NCBI RefSeq assembly: GCF_000819565.1
Contig: NZ_CP004393.1
Location: forward strand, 2,170,001-2,234,000
DNA length: 64,000 bases
Source: Celeribacter indicus
GTDB lineage: Bacteria > Pseudomonadota > Alphaproteobacteria > Rhodobacterales > Rhodobacteraceae
Direction of reading: 5' to 3'
Shown: in pieces, positions 17,714-26,644 of the stretch
Layout: each line of letters opens with the position of its first letter
Position numbering within the stretch: the stretch's first letter is position 1
Program-made: the position numbers and the translations under genes
Notes under the pieces: generated by a model
Database searches by the model: none
Seen by the model: only the letters and a program-made list of their open reading frames with translations
Told to the model about the DNA's origin: nothing

Positions 17714-18112
17714 TCAGAACCAGGCGATCTCGCCTGCCTCCTCCTCCGAAAGTGCAAAGGGCGCGTCGATATCGTCGAAGAGCTTTTGGGAGAGGTGGCG
17801 CAGGCGGATCACGTCCCGAAGCGGCGCTATCGCGATGTCGGATCCGTTTTCTTTGGCGAGATGGTCCATCACCCGCTGGAGATCGTCCAGAGTCTGGTGA
17901 AGTCGGTCGAGCGCCTGGAGGCTTCGCTGGACCGCCGGCGGCAGGGACCCCGCGGCTGCAAGGGTCGGGCCGAGTGCGGTCTGCACGTCCGCGGCCAGCG
18001 CCACGAGGACCGTCATTTCCTCCCGGATCCGCCTGCTCAGGGTCGCCAGAGGGATCCTCTGAGGCGCTTCCGCAGCAGGCGGGGGGCTTGCGGATTGTGG
18101 CGTGAACTCCAT
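17714..18112 (-). CDS. unknown 132-residue protein at the end of the che operon
   Basis: Not recognised. A helical, soluble protein: a proline/alanine-rich N-terminus, a long central helical part (SLQALDRLHQTLDDLQRVMD) and an acidic end EEEAGEIAWF. Its ATG overlaps the stop of the preceding cheY by one base (TGATG), so it is translated with the chemotaxis genes. Its size and helical nature would suit a CheY-phosphatase (CheZ-like) or adaptor role, but no catalytic motif can be claimed. Confidence 0.7.
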   Translation of the reverse strand: MEFTPQSASPPPAAEAPQRIPLATLSRRIREEMTVLVALAADVQTALGPTLAAAGSLPPAVQRSLQALDRLHQTLDDLQRVMDHLAKENGSDIAIAPLRDVIRLRHLSQKLFDDIDAPFALSEEEAGEIAWF

Positions 18113-18501
18113 CAAAGCGTTCCCACGATGGCCTCGATGGCCGCGCGAAGCCCGGCAGGATCGAACGGTTTCTTCAGGAAATTGTTCATGCCCAGGCGTT
18201 TTCCCAGCTCGATGATGTCGCGATCGGCCCGCCCGGTGATGAGCAGGAAGCCGACAGCTCTTGTCGGAGCGTTCGAGCGCAGGGTGTGAAGGATTTGGAG
18301 GCCGTCCATCCCCGGCATGTTGTAGTCGGAAATGACGAGATGCACCGGTGATGCCGCGAGCGTCTGCAACGCGGATCGACCGTCGCCGGCGCTCAGGACG
18401 TTCCGGATGCCGAAGGAATCGAGGGCATTGGTGATGAGGCCGCGGCTTGTCGACATGTCGTCGATCACCATCACGCGTAGCTGGTCGCGCAAAGCCATCA
18501 T
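18112..18501 (-). CDS. cheY: CheY-like response regulator (second)
   Basis: Single receiver domain, 129 residues: acid pocket in VIDDMSTSR (D14, D15), phospho-acceptor D59 in ISDYNMPGMDG, T89 in LITG and K111 in LKKPFD. Two consecutive ATGs follow AAAGGAGCAAC; either may be used. It sits between cheR and the unknown gene. With another CheY at 22.1 kb it gives two receiver-only outputs for one CheA, which in alphaproteobacteria often means one motor-binding CheY and one phosphate sink; which is which cannot be told here. Confidence 0.93.
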   Translation of the reverse strand: MMALRDQLRVMVIDDMSTSRGLITNALDSFGIRNVLSAGDGRSALQTLAASPVHLVISDYNMPGMDGLQILHTLRSNAPTRAVGFLLITGRADRDIIELGKRLGMNNFLKKPFDPAGLRAAIEAIVGTL

Positions 18502-18511
18502 GTTGCTCCTT

Positions 18512-19414
18512 TCATGACATGCGGTCCCCGGATGGCGTCTGATTTCGGGCGGCGAGGGTCCGGTAGGTTGTCACCCCGGCAGGTTTGAAGAGCGGAGAGA
18601 CGGTTTCGTGCACGCGTTCGGAATGGCCAAGCAACAGCCAGCCTTCGGGTTCGAGGATCTGCGCGAAGCGGCGGTAGAGCCGGATCTGCGTCTCTTCGTT
18701 GAAATAGATCATGACGTTTCGGCAGAAGATGACGTCGAACCTGCCTTGCATCGGCCAGTCCGCATGCAGGTTCAGATGACGGAAGGTCACCAGGCGCCGG
18801 ACGTTGGCGTTCAGGGTGAGGGCGGTCTGGTCGGCAGGTCCGGATCTCGTGAAATACGCGGCCATCGTCTCCTCGTTCAGACCCTGGGCCATCGCGCCGT
18901 GGTAACAGCCGGATCTGGCGAGCCTCAGGACTTCCGGGTCGATGTCCGTCGCGAGGATCTTGATGTTCTTTCCGCTCAGCGAGGGATCCGCGTTCAGGAG
19001 CGTCATGGCGATGGAGTAAGGTTCCTGGCCGTTCGAACAGCCGGCGGACCAGATCCTGACCTTGCCGCCGCGCGCGAGTTTCTGTTGCGCGGCCGGCAGG
19101 ATGCGGTGGGTGAGCGTGTCGAAATGATGGTTTTCGCGGAAGAAATGCGAGACGTTCGTGGTGAGGGCGGAAATGAAGTTGTCCATTTCCGACGGATCGC
19201 TCCCGGACATGAGATAGTCGAGATAGGCATCGAAACTGCCGAGGGTCAGCGCGCGCAGCCGGCGGGTCAGGCGGGACCGGACCATCGAGATCTTCGAGGG
19301 GGGCAGGACGATGCCCGCCTCCTTCTGGGCGATCTGCGCGATGCGGGCGAAGGTCCTGTCCGAGAGGGTCGTCTCGACAGGCGCGCGGCCTGCCAGGGGA
19401 GAGATGTCGTTCAA
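18512..19414 (-). CDS. cheR: chemotaxis protein methyltransferase CheR
   Basis: Protein of 300 residues with the helical N-terminal domain (1-90) and a SAM-dependent methyltransferase domain; the SAM loop is IWSAGCSNGQEPYSIAM (121-137). It methylates receptor glutamates. The start is a TTG that overlaps the cheW stop (TTGA), giving MNDISPL; no nearby ATG would leave the N-terminal domain intact. The C-terminal tail of the neighbouring receptor fits its docking site. Confidence 0.95.
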   Translation of the reverse strand: MNDISPLAGRAPVETTLSDRTFARIAQIAQKEAGIVLPPSKISMVRSRLTRRLRALTLGSFDAYLDYLMSGSDPSEMDNFISALTTNVSHFFRENHHFDTLTHRILPAAQQKLARGGKVRIWSAGCSNGQEPYSIAMTLLNADPSLSGKNIKILATDIDPEVLRLARSGCYHGAMAQGLNEETMAAYFTRSGPADQTALTLNANVRRLVTFRHLNLHADWPMQGRFDVIFCRNVMIYFNEETQIRLYRRFAQILEPEGWLLLGHSERVHETVSPLFKPAGVTTYRTLAARNQTPSGDRMS

Positions 19415-19878
19415 GCAGCCTCCTCGCCCTGGGGAGGCATGACGGCTTCGAGGTCGAGGATGCGGATCATCCGGCCGTCGACGATGGTGAGGGCGGAGAC
19501 GAAGGTGCGGGTCTGGTCCGCGGCGAGGTCCGGCGGCGGCTGCATGTCGTCCGTCGGGATCGCGAGGATATCGGAGACGGCGTCGACCATGAGGCCGACC
19601 GTGCGCCCGCCGAGATCGACGACGATGATGACGTTGCGCGCGCTGTTCTCGCCGGTCTGCAACCCGAGCCGGGCGGCGAGGTCGATGATCGGGAGGACGG
19701 TCCCGCGCAGGTTGATCACGCCCTTGATGAAGGAGGGAGAGCGCGGCAGGGTGGTGGCTTTCGCCGATCCGCGGATTTCGCGGACGGACATGATGTCGAC
19801 CGAATAATCCTGCCCGCCGACGCGGAAGGACAGGAGTTCGACCGATGTGGAGTCGGACTGTTTTTCACTGGTACTCAT
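19411..19878 (-). CDS. cheW: chemotaxis coupling protein CheW
   Basis: Adaptor of 155 residues linking receptors to CheA. The SH3-like CheW core is evident in ELLSFRVGGQDYSVDIMSVREI, then SPSFIKGVINLRGTVLPIIDL and VDAVSDIL. The ATG at 19878 lies inside the end of cheA (14-base overlap), so translation is coupled; a longer in-frame extension would overlap cheA by about 50 codons and is rejected. Confidence 0.96.
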   Translation of the reverse strand: MSTSEKQSDSTSVELLSFRVGGQDYSVDIMSVREIRGSAKATTLPRSPSFIKGVINLRGTVLPIIDLAARLGLQTGENSARNVIIVVDLGGRTVGLMVDAVSDILAIPTDDMQPPPDLAADQTRTFVSALTIVDGRMIRILDLEAVMPPQGEEAA

Positions 19879-22087
19879 GGGCTTGTCCTGCGAGTGAAAG
19901 ATGCGGTTGTGATGATCCGGTGCGGCCCGAGGCCTGGCTGACGAGATCGGCCGGATCGAGGATGAGCGCGATCTGCCCGTCGCCCAGGATCGTCGCGGCG
20001 GCGATGCCGGGGCTTCGCCCATAGCTGCCCTCGATCCCCTTGATCACCACTTGGCGCTGGTCCTCGATCGCGTCCACGGCCAGGGCGGCGCGGTTGCCGT
20101 CCTCCTGGCCGATGAGCAGGACGATCCCTCCGACATAGCTGTCGAGCGGCGAGCGGTAGCCGAGTTCCGCGCCGAGATCGAGCAGCGGGACGAAGCCGCC
20201 GCGGATCTGGACGATATGGGTGTCGGGGCCGAGGGCGGTGAGATCGCCGGGGGCGAGGGTGAGGGTTTCGAGGATGGCGTTGAGCGGAACGACCAGGGTC
20301 TCGCCGGCGACGCGCACGACCATTCCGTCGAGCACGGCGAGCGTGAGCGGCAACGAGATCGAGAAGGTGGTGCCCCGGCCTTCCTGCGAGGAGATGGCGA
20401 TGCGACCGCCGAGGGCCTGGATCGAGCTCTTGACGACATCCATTCCGACGCCGCGGCCGGAGAGGTTGGAGATTTCCGCCGCCGTCGAGAAGCCGGGCAG
20501 GAAGAGCAGATTGTCGATATCGCCATCCGAGAGGGGGATATCGGGGGCGATCAGCCCCTTTTCGATGGCTTTCGCCTTGACGCGCTCGCGGTTGATGCCG
20601 GCCCCGTCGTCGGTGACCTCGATCACGATCCGTCCCGATCTGTGCCGCGCGGTCAGGGTGACATGGCCTTCGCGGGGTTTGCCGTTCTCGAGGCGCGCCT
20701 CGGGTTTCTCGAGCCCGTGGTCGACGGCGTTGCGGATCATGTGGGTGAGCGGGTCGGCAAGGCGCTCGATCACGGTCTTGTCGACTTCGGTGGTTTCGCC
20801 TTCCGTGTGCAGGCGGACATCCTTGCCCACCGAGGCGGAGGCTTCGCGCACGATGCGGCCCATGCGCTGGAACAGCGACTTGATCGGCTGGGCCCGGATC
20901 ATCATCACCGATTCCTGGATGTCGCGGGTGAGTTGCAGGAATTCCTCGAGCCCGGTGGAGACGGGGGAATTCGGCGGCAGGCCGGCCTCGGTGACGGACT
21001 GGCTGAGCATCGCCTGGTTGATGACGAGTTCGCCCACGAGGTTCACCAGCCGCTCGATCCGTTCGAGATCGACGCGCACCGTCGCGCGGGGCGGCGGCGA
21101 TGCGGGCGATGTGCGGTCCTCGCCGGCGGGCGGGGAAGACGGTGGGGCGGGCCATGGCGTGTCGGGATCCTGGTCCGGGGGATCTTCCGGGGCCGGCTGT
21201 GCGAGGCCGGAGGGATCCGGGGCGGGCGCCCGCGCGCGCAGCGGCTCCTGTGCGGGACCGGGCGCGGGATCGGGGGTCCATGTCCCGCCCTCCAGATCGC
21301 CGGCGAGCGGGGAGATGTCGAGCAGGCACAGGCCCTCGACGAAATCGAAGATCTCGCGCACCGCCTGTTCCGGTTCTTCCGTCGCGAGCTCGAGCGTCCA
21401 GGCGAGATAGGCGCCCTCCGGGTCGAGATCGTCGAGATCGGGCAGGGCCGAACAGTCGCAGCGCACCTTCAGCTCACCGAGATCGCGCAGGGCGCGGAGG
21501 AGATAGAGGGGTTCGTTGCCGGAGGTGTAGAGCGCCTCCTCCGGCCTGAAGCGGATGGCGAATCCGCGTGTGGAAAGCGGGGCGAAGGGCAGGGCGGCGG
21601 GATCGGGGAGCGCCGGGAGGAGGGGCAGGGCATCCGGCGCGCCGAAGTCGAGCGAGAGCGTCGCGGGGGTGAAGTCGATCTCCTCCTCTTCCGCCTCCTC
21701 GAGGCCGACGAGCCTTTCGAGCCCGTCGAGCACCGGCTCCGTCACCTCGGGCGGGACGGTGCCGTCGTCGCGCGCCGCGCGCACGAGGTCGGCGAGGATG
21801 TCGGCGCAGGAATAGAAGATCCGGATCGCGTCGGCGTCGGGCGTCAGCCGTCCGGCGCGGACCTCGTCCATCGCGGTTTCGAAACGGTGGGCGAAATGCA
21901 CGAGCGCGTCGAGGCCGAAGGCGCCGGCGCCGCCCTTGACGGAATGGACGGCGCGGAACACGACGTTGATCGTCTCCGGATCGTCGTCGCCGTCCTGCAT
22001 GAGCTGGAGCCCGTCCTGGAGGCTTTCCAGGAGTTCCTCGCATTCGATGAAGAAGGAGGCGCGGATTTCGGCCATCGGGTCGGACAT
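19865..22087 (-). CDS. cheA: chemotaxis histidine kinase CheA
   Basis: Kinase of 740 residues with the full CheA order: HPt domain with phospho-acceptor H48 (AVHSVKGGAGAFG), a P2-like region, a long proline-rich linker (about 270-330), the dimerisation helices, the HATPase domain with N-box HMIRNAVDHGLE and glycine-rich GRGVGMDVV, and the C-terminal CheW-like regulatory domain (about 590-720). It phosphorylates the CheYs and CheB. It lies nine bases after cheY and overlaps cheW. Confidence 0.97.
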   Translation of the reverse strand: MSDPMAEIRASFFIECEELLESLQDGLQLMQDGDDDPETINVVFRAVHSVKGGAGAFGLDALVHFAHRFETAMDEVRAGRLTPDADAIRIFYSCADILADLVRAARDDGTVPPEVTEPVLDGLERLVGLEEAEEEEIDFTPATLSLDFGAPDALPLLPALPDPAALPFAPLSTRGFAIRFRPEEALYTSGNEPLYLLRALRDLGELKVRCDCSALPDLDDLDPEGAYLAWTLELATEEPEQAVREIFDFVEGLCLLDISPLAGDLEGGTWTPDPAPGPAQEPLRARAPAPDPSGLAQPAPEDPPDQDPDTPWPAPPSSPPAGEDRTSPASPPPRATVRVDLERIERLVNLVGELVINQAMLSQSVTEAGLPPNSPVSTGLEEFLQLTRDIQESVMMIRAQPIKSLFQRMGRIVREASASVGKDVRLHTEGETTEVDKTVIERLADPLTHMIRNAVDHGLEKPEARLENGKPREGHVTLTARHRSGRIVIEVTDDGAGINRERVKAKAIEKGLIAPDIPLSDGDIDNLLFLPGFSTAAEISNLSGRGVGMDVVKSSIQALGGRIAISSQEGRGTTFSISLPLTLAVLDGMVVRVAGETLVVPLNAILETLTLAPGDLTALGPDTHIVQIRGGFVPLLDLGAELGYRSPLDSYVGGIVLLIGQEDGNRAALAVDAIEDQRQVVIKGIEGSYGRSPGIAAATILGDGQIALILDPADLVSQASGRTGSSQPHLSLAGQAHEYQ

Positions 22088-22096
22088 CTGAACCTC

Positions 22097-22462
22097 CTAT
22101 CCGGCGACCATCTGGAGCGCCTTGACGAGCTTGGCGGGGTCGAAGGGTTTGACGATCCAGCCGGTCGCCCCCGCGGCCCGTGCCCGCGCCTTGAGTTCGT
22201 CGGCGCTTTCGGTGGTGAGCACGAGAATCGGGACGCGGCGCCACCTTTCCTCGGCGCGGACCGCGTCGATGAAGCCGAAGCCGTCCAGGCGCGGCATGTT
22301 GATGTCGGTGATGATGACATCCGGCGTGACCTCCTCGAGCAGTTCGAGCCCGTGCAGGCCATCCTCGGCCAGATGCGGGGTGAAGCCCGCAGAGGAGAGC
22401 GCGAGGGTCAGCATGTCGCGCATGGTGCGGCTGTCGTCGACGGCGAGGACGTCAAGGCTCAT
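22097..22462 (-). CDS. cheY: CheY-like response regulator (first)
   Basis: Receiver-only protein, 121 residues: acid pocket D9/D10 in AVDDSRTMRDML, phospho-acceptor D53 in ITDINMPRLDG, T83/T84 in LVLTTESA and K105 in IVKPFDP. It overlaps the STAS gene by ATGA and precedes cheA by nine bases, the classic place for the motor-binding CheY. Confidence 0.95.
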   Translation of the reverse strand: MSLDVLAVDDSRTMRDMLTLALSSAGFTPHLAEDGLHGLELLEEVTPDVIITDINMPRLDGFGFIDAVRAEERWRRVPILVLTTESADELKARARAAGATGWIVKPFDPAKLVKALQMVAG

Positions 22463-22740
22463 GTCCAGGTCTCCGGGCGGGTCAGGGTGTCGGGGGTGAA
22501 GCCGAAGAGGTCCAGCATCTCGAGACAGGCGTCGGAGGCGTTGACGAGGCGCGTGCTCCGGCCGGAGGCGGCGCGGGTCTTTGCCGCGGAGAGGAGGATC
22601 TGGAGCGGCAGGGCGCCGAGATGGCGGACATCGGCGGCATCGAGGACGAGATCGTCCCCGGCGCCGGCGCGCAGCGCCTCCAGCAGGGCCGGGGCGGACC
22701 GGTGGTCGAGCCGGTCATGGAGAGGCACATGCCGGGTCAT
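22459..22740 (-). CDS. STAS-domain protein (anti-sigma-antagonist-like) heading the che operon
   Basis: Small STAS-type protein, 93 residues, with the pattern LHDRLDHRSAPALLEALRAG, LVLDAADVRHLGALPLQIL and a terminal helix DACLEMLDLFG. The usual phosphorylatable Ser after the DVRHL strand (D-S-S/D-S-A in SpoIIAA) is replaced by H-L-G-A, so classical phospho-switching is doubtful. First gene of the che operon, coupled to cheY by ATGA. Such genes occur in some che clusters, with no settled role. Confidence 0.8.
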   Translation of the reverse strand: MTRHVPLHDRLDHRSAPALLEALRAGAGDDLVLDAADVRHLGALPLQILLSAAKTRAASGRSTRLVNASDACLEMLDLFGFTPDTLTRPETWT

Positions 22741-22783
22741 GCGCGCCCTCCCGAAATGCGGCAGAGGAAAGACATCCGAATAT

Positions 22784-22818
22784 CCCTTACAGCTGCGGTC
22801 ACGCGACCTGTGTAAGGG
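22784..22818. repeat. 8-bp inverted repeat upstream of the che operon
   Basis: CCCTTACA at 22784-22791 and TGTAAGGG at 22811-22818, perfect arms with a 19-base spacer, 45-80 bases before the STAS start. It could be an operator or a leader hairpin. No other copy was noticed. Confidence 0.5.
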
Positions 22819-22825
22819 CAGGGAG

Positions 22826-22840
22826 TTAAGACGAGGTTAC
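22826..22840 (-). promoter_or_regulatory. CtrA-like box upstream of the che operon
   Basis: On the minus strand GTAA-N7-TTAAC, one mismatch from the full CtrA site TTAA-N7-TTAAC, about 90-100 bases before the first che gene. Motility and chemotaxis genes are common CtrA targets in this bacterial group. Confidence 0.4.
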
Positions 22841-22875
22841 GACCGCGCGCCTTCCGCCGCCTCCGGCGGCAACGG

Positions 22876-23850
22876 TCAGCCGAAAGCCTCGCAGATATGG
22901 GAGGCGCAGCCGGTCAGGGCGGCGTAATCGTCCTCGATCACGGAGACGGGGAAATCCGCCATGAAATCGCTGAACCGGCCCTTGTCGCGGAAGCTGTGCT
23001 CGAATCCGAAGCGGGCGAGGTGGGGCGCGATGTGGCGCGCGACGCCGCCGACGAGGTAGACGCCGCCGAAGGGCAGGTGGATGAGGCAGAGATTGCCGAT
23101 GACGACGCCCAGCGTCCTGACGAAGATGCGGACGGCCTCGGTGGCGAGCGGGTCGTCGCCGTCGGCGAGGGCGCGCATGATCGCGGCCGCGTCCCTGTCG
23201 CGCGGGGTGCCCGCCTCGGTGGCGAGGAAGCGGTAGACATGCGACAGGCCGCGCCCGGAGAGCACGTCCTCGATCGCCGGAAAGCCGTGGGCCTCCTCGA
23301 CGAAACGGGCGAGCGCGAGGTCGCGGTCGGTGCGAATCGGCAGGTTGGCATGGCCGCATTCGGAGGCGGCGACGACACGGCCGGTTCCGGTCTCGACCAC
23401 CGGCGCGGCGTTGAAGCCGGTGCCGACCCCGACGACGAGGCGGGTGGCATGGGGCGGCGCCCCGGCGCCGCGGAGCACCTGGCGGATGTCGGCCTCCGCG
23501 ACGAGGCCGAGGGCATGGCCCTGCGCCTGGAGGTCGTTGAGGATCGCGACCCGTTCGGCACGGGCGGCGCGTTCCAGCGTTCCGCGGTCGATCGTCCAGT
23601 CGAGATTGGTCATCGTGCCCACGCCGTCGCGCACCGGGCCGGCGACGGCGACGCAGGCGGCGCGGCAGTCCACGTCGTCCTCCTCCGCGATATAGCGGCA
23701 GAGCACGGTCTCGAGGCTGTCGTGCCCGTCGTTGGAATAGCGGCGCACGGTGTCGGGCAGCAGCCGCACCCCGTCGGCGAGGGCCACGCGCGTGTTCGTC
23801 CCGCCGATATCGGCCACGAGGGTGAGGGTGTCGGCGGGATGCTTGCTCAT
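22876..23850 (-). CDS. glk: glucokinase
   Basis: Bacterial hexokinase-family glucokinase, 324 residues, phosphorylating glucose to glucose-6-phosphate with ATP. The phosphate-1 motif LVADIGGTNTRVALADG opens the protein; further family blocks are VGVGTGFNAA, ASECGHANLPI and VLSGRGLSHVY. The ATG at 23850 is four bases from the beta-glucosidase stop, so the two form an operon in which released glucose is phosphorylated at once. Longer in-frame extensions run into the beta-glucosidase gene. Confidence 0.95.
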   Translation of the reverse strand: MSKHPADTLTLVADIGGTNTRVALADGVRLLPDTVRRYSNDGHDSLETVLCRYIAEEDDVDCRAACVAVAGPVRDGVGTMTNLDWTIDRGTLERAARAERVAILNDLQAQGHALGLVAEADIRQVLRGAGAPPHATRLVVGVGTGFNAAPVVETGTGRVVAASECGHANLPIRTDRDLALARFVEEAHGFPAIEDVLSGRGLSHVYRFLATEAGTPRDRDAAAIMRALADGDDPLATEAVRIFVRTLGVVIGNLCLIHLPFGGVYLVGGVARHIAPHLARFGFEHSFRDKGRFSDFMADFPVSVIEDDYAALTGCASHICEAFG

Positions 23851-23854
23851 CGGG

Positions 23855-25195
23855 TCAGGTCCTTTCCAGACAGGTCTTGAGCATGTGATAAGAGGCTTTC
23901 GGGGTGCGCTGCAACGTCTCGAAGTCGACATGCACGATCCCGAAGCGTTTCTCGTAGCCGAAGGCCCATTCGTAATTGTCGAGCAGCGACCAGTAGAAGA
24001 AGCCCGCGAGGTTGACGCCATCGGCGCGCGCGCGGTGCATCGCGGCGAGGTGGTCGCGGATATAGGCGCAGCGTTCGGGATCGTCCACCCTGCCGTCCCG
24101 GACGCGGTCGTCCCAGGCCATGCCGTTTTCCGTCACCACGACCGGCAGGCCGCCGACGTGGTCGCGCGCGAGCCGGGTCAGGATGCGGTGTAGCCCCTCG
24201 GGAAAGATCTCCCATCCCATCTGGGTGGTCGCGCGATGGCCCTGCGCGGTGCGGGTCGGCGGCCAGCCCGTCGCCTCCGGGTCATGGGCGTGCAGGTTGC
24301 GCGTGTAGTAGTTGACGCCGAGCCAGTCGAGCGGGGCGCCGATCTGGCCGGAGAGATCCTCTTCCCAGCCCTCCGGCAGGTGCGGGGCGAGGCCCTCGAG
24401 CGCCTCGGCGGGATAGCGTCCGCGGGTGATCGCCTCGATGAACCAGCGGTTGCGGAGCGCGTCCTCGATCGCGGCGGCCTCCAGGTCGCCGGGCGCATCG
24501 GAGGCGGGCTGGGCATCTTCGAAGTTGAGAACGATGCCGAGCCCGTCGCGCCCGCGCCCGCGCAGGCGGGTCATCGCCTCGCCATGGGCCTTGAGCACAT
24601 GGTGCATCGCCCGCGCGCCGGCGCGGATGTCGCGCAGGCCCGGCGCGTGGCCGCCGAGGAAATGCGACAGCCAGGCCACGCACCACGGTTCGTTGATCGT
24701 CGCGATCCTCTCCATCCGGTCGCCGATCCGCGCATCGACGATTTCCGCGAAATCCCCGAACCAGTTGTGCACGTCCGGATTGGTCCAGCCGCCGAGATCG
24801 GCGAGGGCGGAGGGCATGTCCCAGTGATAGAGCGTCAGCACCGGCGCGAGCCCGCGCGCAAGTAGCGCGTCCGTGAGCCGGTCGTAATAGTCGAGCCCGG
24901 CCTCGTTCACCGCGCCGCGCCCCTCGGGAAGGATCCGGGCCCAGCTCGTCGAGAAGCGGTAGGCGTCGAAATTGCCGGCGGCGAGCAGGTCGAGATCCTC
25001 GGCATAGCGGTGATACTGGTCGCAGGCGGTCGCGCCGTCCTCGTTGTGCACCACGTTGCCGGGGCCGGCCGCGAAACTGTCCCAGTGGGTCGGGCCGGCG
25101 CCGCCGAAGCGGTGGCCTTCGACCTGATAGGCGGCGGTGGCGGCGCCGAACAGGAAGCCTTCGGGAAAATCGGCGCGGGTGAGCGGGTCTGTCAT
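23855..25195 (-). CDS. GH1 beta-glucosidase
   Basis: Glycoside hydrolase family 1 enzyme of 446 residues, the normal length. Acid/base E169 in TINEPW and nucleophile E356 in VVTENGM are present, as are the N-terminal FLFGAATAAYQVEG and the sugar-binding WWxG-like end (FYWSLLDNYEWAFGY). No signal peptide, so it acts on imported beta-glucosides in the cytoplasm. Operon with glk; the agl importer and its repressor are next door, which suggests joint control of glucoside use. Confidence 0.95.
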   Translation of the reverse strand: MTDPLTRADFPEGFLFGAATAAYQVEGHRFGGAGPTHWDSFAAGPGNVVHNEDGATACDQYHRYAEDLDLLAAGNFDAYRFSTSWARILPEGRGAVNEAGLDYYDRLTDALLARGLAPVLTLYHWDMPSALADLGGWTNPDVHNWFGDFAEIVDARIGDRMERIATINEPWCVAWLSHFLGGHAPGLRDIRAGARAMHHVLKAHGEAMTRLRGRGRDGLGIVLNFEDAQPASDAPGDLEAAAIEDALRNRWFIEAITRGRYPAEALEGLAPHLPEGWEEDLSGQIGAPLDWLGVNYYTRNLHAHDPEATGWPPTRTAQGHRATTQMGWEIFPEGLHRILTRLARDHVGGLPVVVTENGMAWDDRVRDGRVDDPERCAYIRDHLAAMHRARADGVNLAGFFYWSLLDNYEWAFGYEKRFGIVHVDFETLQRTPKASYHMLKTCLERT

Positions 25196-25290
25196 CGGCT
25201 GCTCCTCGTCGCGGGGTCTCTCGGTCCGGTCTTGTTCTAGCCCGCCGGCGCGGGAAACCCAAACGCGGTGGTCGCGCCAACAGGATGCGG

Positions 25291-26322
25291 TCAGGGTGCG
25301 GGGGCGGGGCCGGTCGTGTCCCCGATGATGAGCTCGGCCTCGAGCAGCACATGTTGCGGCGGGAGGGCCGGCACGGCGATCTGTCCGAGCAGGAGCTCGG
25401 CGCAGATGCGCCCGGCCTGCCGCACCGAGGAGCGCGTGGCGGTGAAGATCGGTTCGACCTTGCCGTTGCGCAGGTAGGAAAGTTCGTCGTCATGCACGAC
25501 GAGCGAGACGTCGCGCCCGATCCGCAGCCCGGCGGCGTCGAGCGCACGGCGCGCGCCGAAGCCGATCAGGATCGAGGAGGCGAGCAGGGCGGTCGGCGGA
25601 TCGGCGAGCGCCAGCAGGTCCGTGGCCGCGGCGAAACCGTAGCCCTCGGTCATCTCGGAGGCGCGGCAGAGCGCGGGATCCTCCGCGATCCCGGCGTCCC
25701 GCAGCGCCTTGCGATAGCCTGTGCGGCGCTCATGCGCGAAATCCATCGTCTCGAGCCCGTTCAGCAGTCCGATCCGCCGGTGCCCCAGCTCCAGCAGAAG
25801 CCGCGTGGCGCGTTCGAAGGCGCGGGCGTTGTTGATGTCGACCCAGCAATACTCCGTCTCCCCGGCACCTCCCGAGCGGCCGTGGACGACGAAGGGCATG
25901 CCGATCTCGCGCAGCAGGCCGATCCGGGGATCGTCCACCGTGGGGCCGTGCACGATCACCCCGTCGACGGACCCCCTTGCGGCGATCCGGCGGTAGCTGC
26001 CGGCCTCGTCGCGGTCGGGGACGAGCGAGAGGAGCATGTCGTAGCTCTCCCGCGCATAGACCTCTGCCGCGCCGGCGAGGAAATCGGTGAACACCGGGTT
26101 CAGCATCTCGTGTTCGGCGGAGAGCGGGAGGATATGGCCGACGGCATGGCTGCGCCCGGTCGCAAGGCTGCGGGCGCGCGGGTTCGGCGTGTAATGGTGC
26201 TGGCGCGCCGCCTTCATCACCCGTTCGCGCGTCGCCTCGGCCACTTCGGGATAGCCGTTGAGGGCGCGCGACACGGTGGTCTGGGAGAGGCCGAGAAATT
26301 CCGACAACTCTTTGAGGTTCAT
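25291..26322 (-). CDS. aglR: LacI-family repressor, AglR-like
   Basis: Protein of 343 residues with the N-terminal LacI helix-turn-helix and hinge (NLKELSEFLGLSQTTVSRAL, then YPEVAEATRERV) and a periplasmic-binding-like sugar domain. It is divergent from aglE, the position of aglR in rhizobial alpha-glucoside operons, so it probably represses agl and perhaps the glucosidase/glk operon until a glucoside binds. The gene symbol is by position and family, not by diagnostic residues. Confidence 0.85.
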   Translation of the reverse strand: MNLKELSEFLGLSQTTVSRALNGYPEVAEATRERVMKAARQHHYTPNPRARSLATGRSHAVGHILPLSAEHEMLNPVFTDFLAGAAEVYARESYDMLLSLVPDRDEAGSYRRIAARGSVDGVIVHGPTVDDPRIGLLREIGMPFVVHGRSGGAGETEYCWVDINNARAFERATRLLLELGHRRIGLLNGLETMDFAHERRTGYRKALRDAGIAEDPALCRASEMTEGYGFAAATDLLALADPPTALLASSILIGFGARRALDAAGLRIGRDVSLVVHDDELSYLRNGKVEPIFTATRSSVRQAGRICAELLLGQIAVPALPPQHVLLEAELIIGDTTGPAPAP

Positions 26323-26644
26323 CCTGCGGTCTCTCCTGCAACGTCCCTGCGTGCCTGTCGCCGGGCGGTGGGGCTGAACCCTCCGCGCCGCGGGCGCGGC
26401 GGCCGGTCTGACATGTGGTCATTTGACCTCGATATAGCGCGCAGGCGGTGCCGGGAAAGCGCCCCGGCCGGCGGTGCCGGGCCGGGCGCGGCGGCGGGCC
26501 GGGGGGCCGGGGGGCCGGGGCACTCGGGACGGGCGCGCGGGGATGCGGCACGGCCGTGGCGGCAAGGCACGGGGGAAGTGGGTTGATCCTGTGGGGCGGT
26601 GGTCTACCATGCGCCTATTCGGGTTTGAAATACGGGAGGTTTAG
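26323..26644. promoter_or_regulatory. aglR-aglE divergent control region
   Basis: A 322-bp gene-free region. A possible sigma-70 promoter for aglE is TTGATC (26583-26588), 16 bases, TACCAT (26605-26610). GGGAGG precedes the aglE ATG. No convincing LacI operator palindrome was located by eye. The middle is extremely GC-rich and contains three tandem GGCCGGGG units. Confidence 0.4.
26497..26520. repeat. three tandem GGCCGGGG units
   Basis: Three perfect 8-base copies in the agl control region. Copy number could vary by slippage; no function is evident. Confidence 0.7.
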
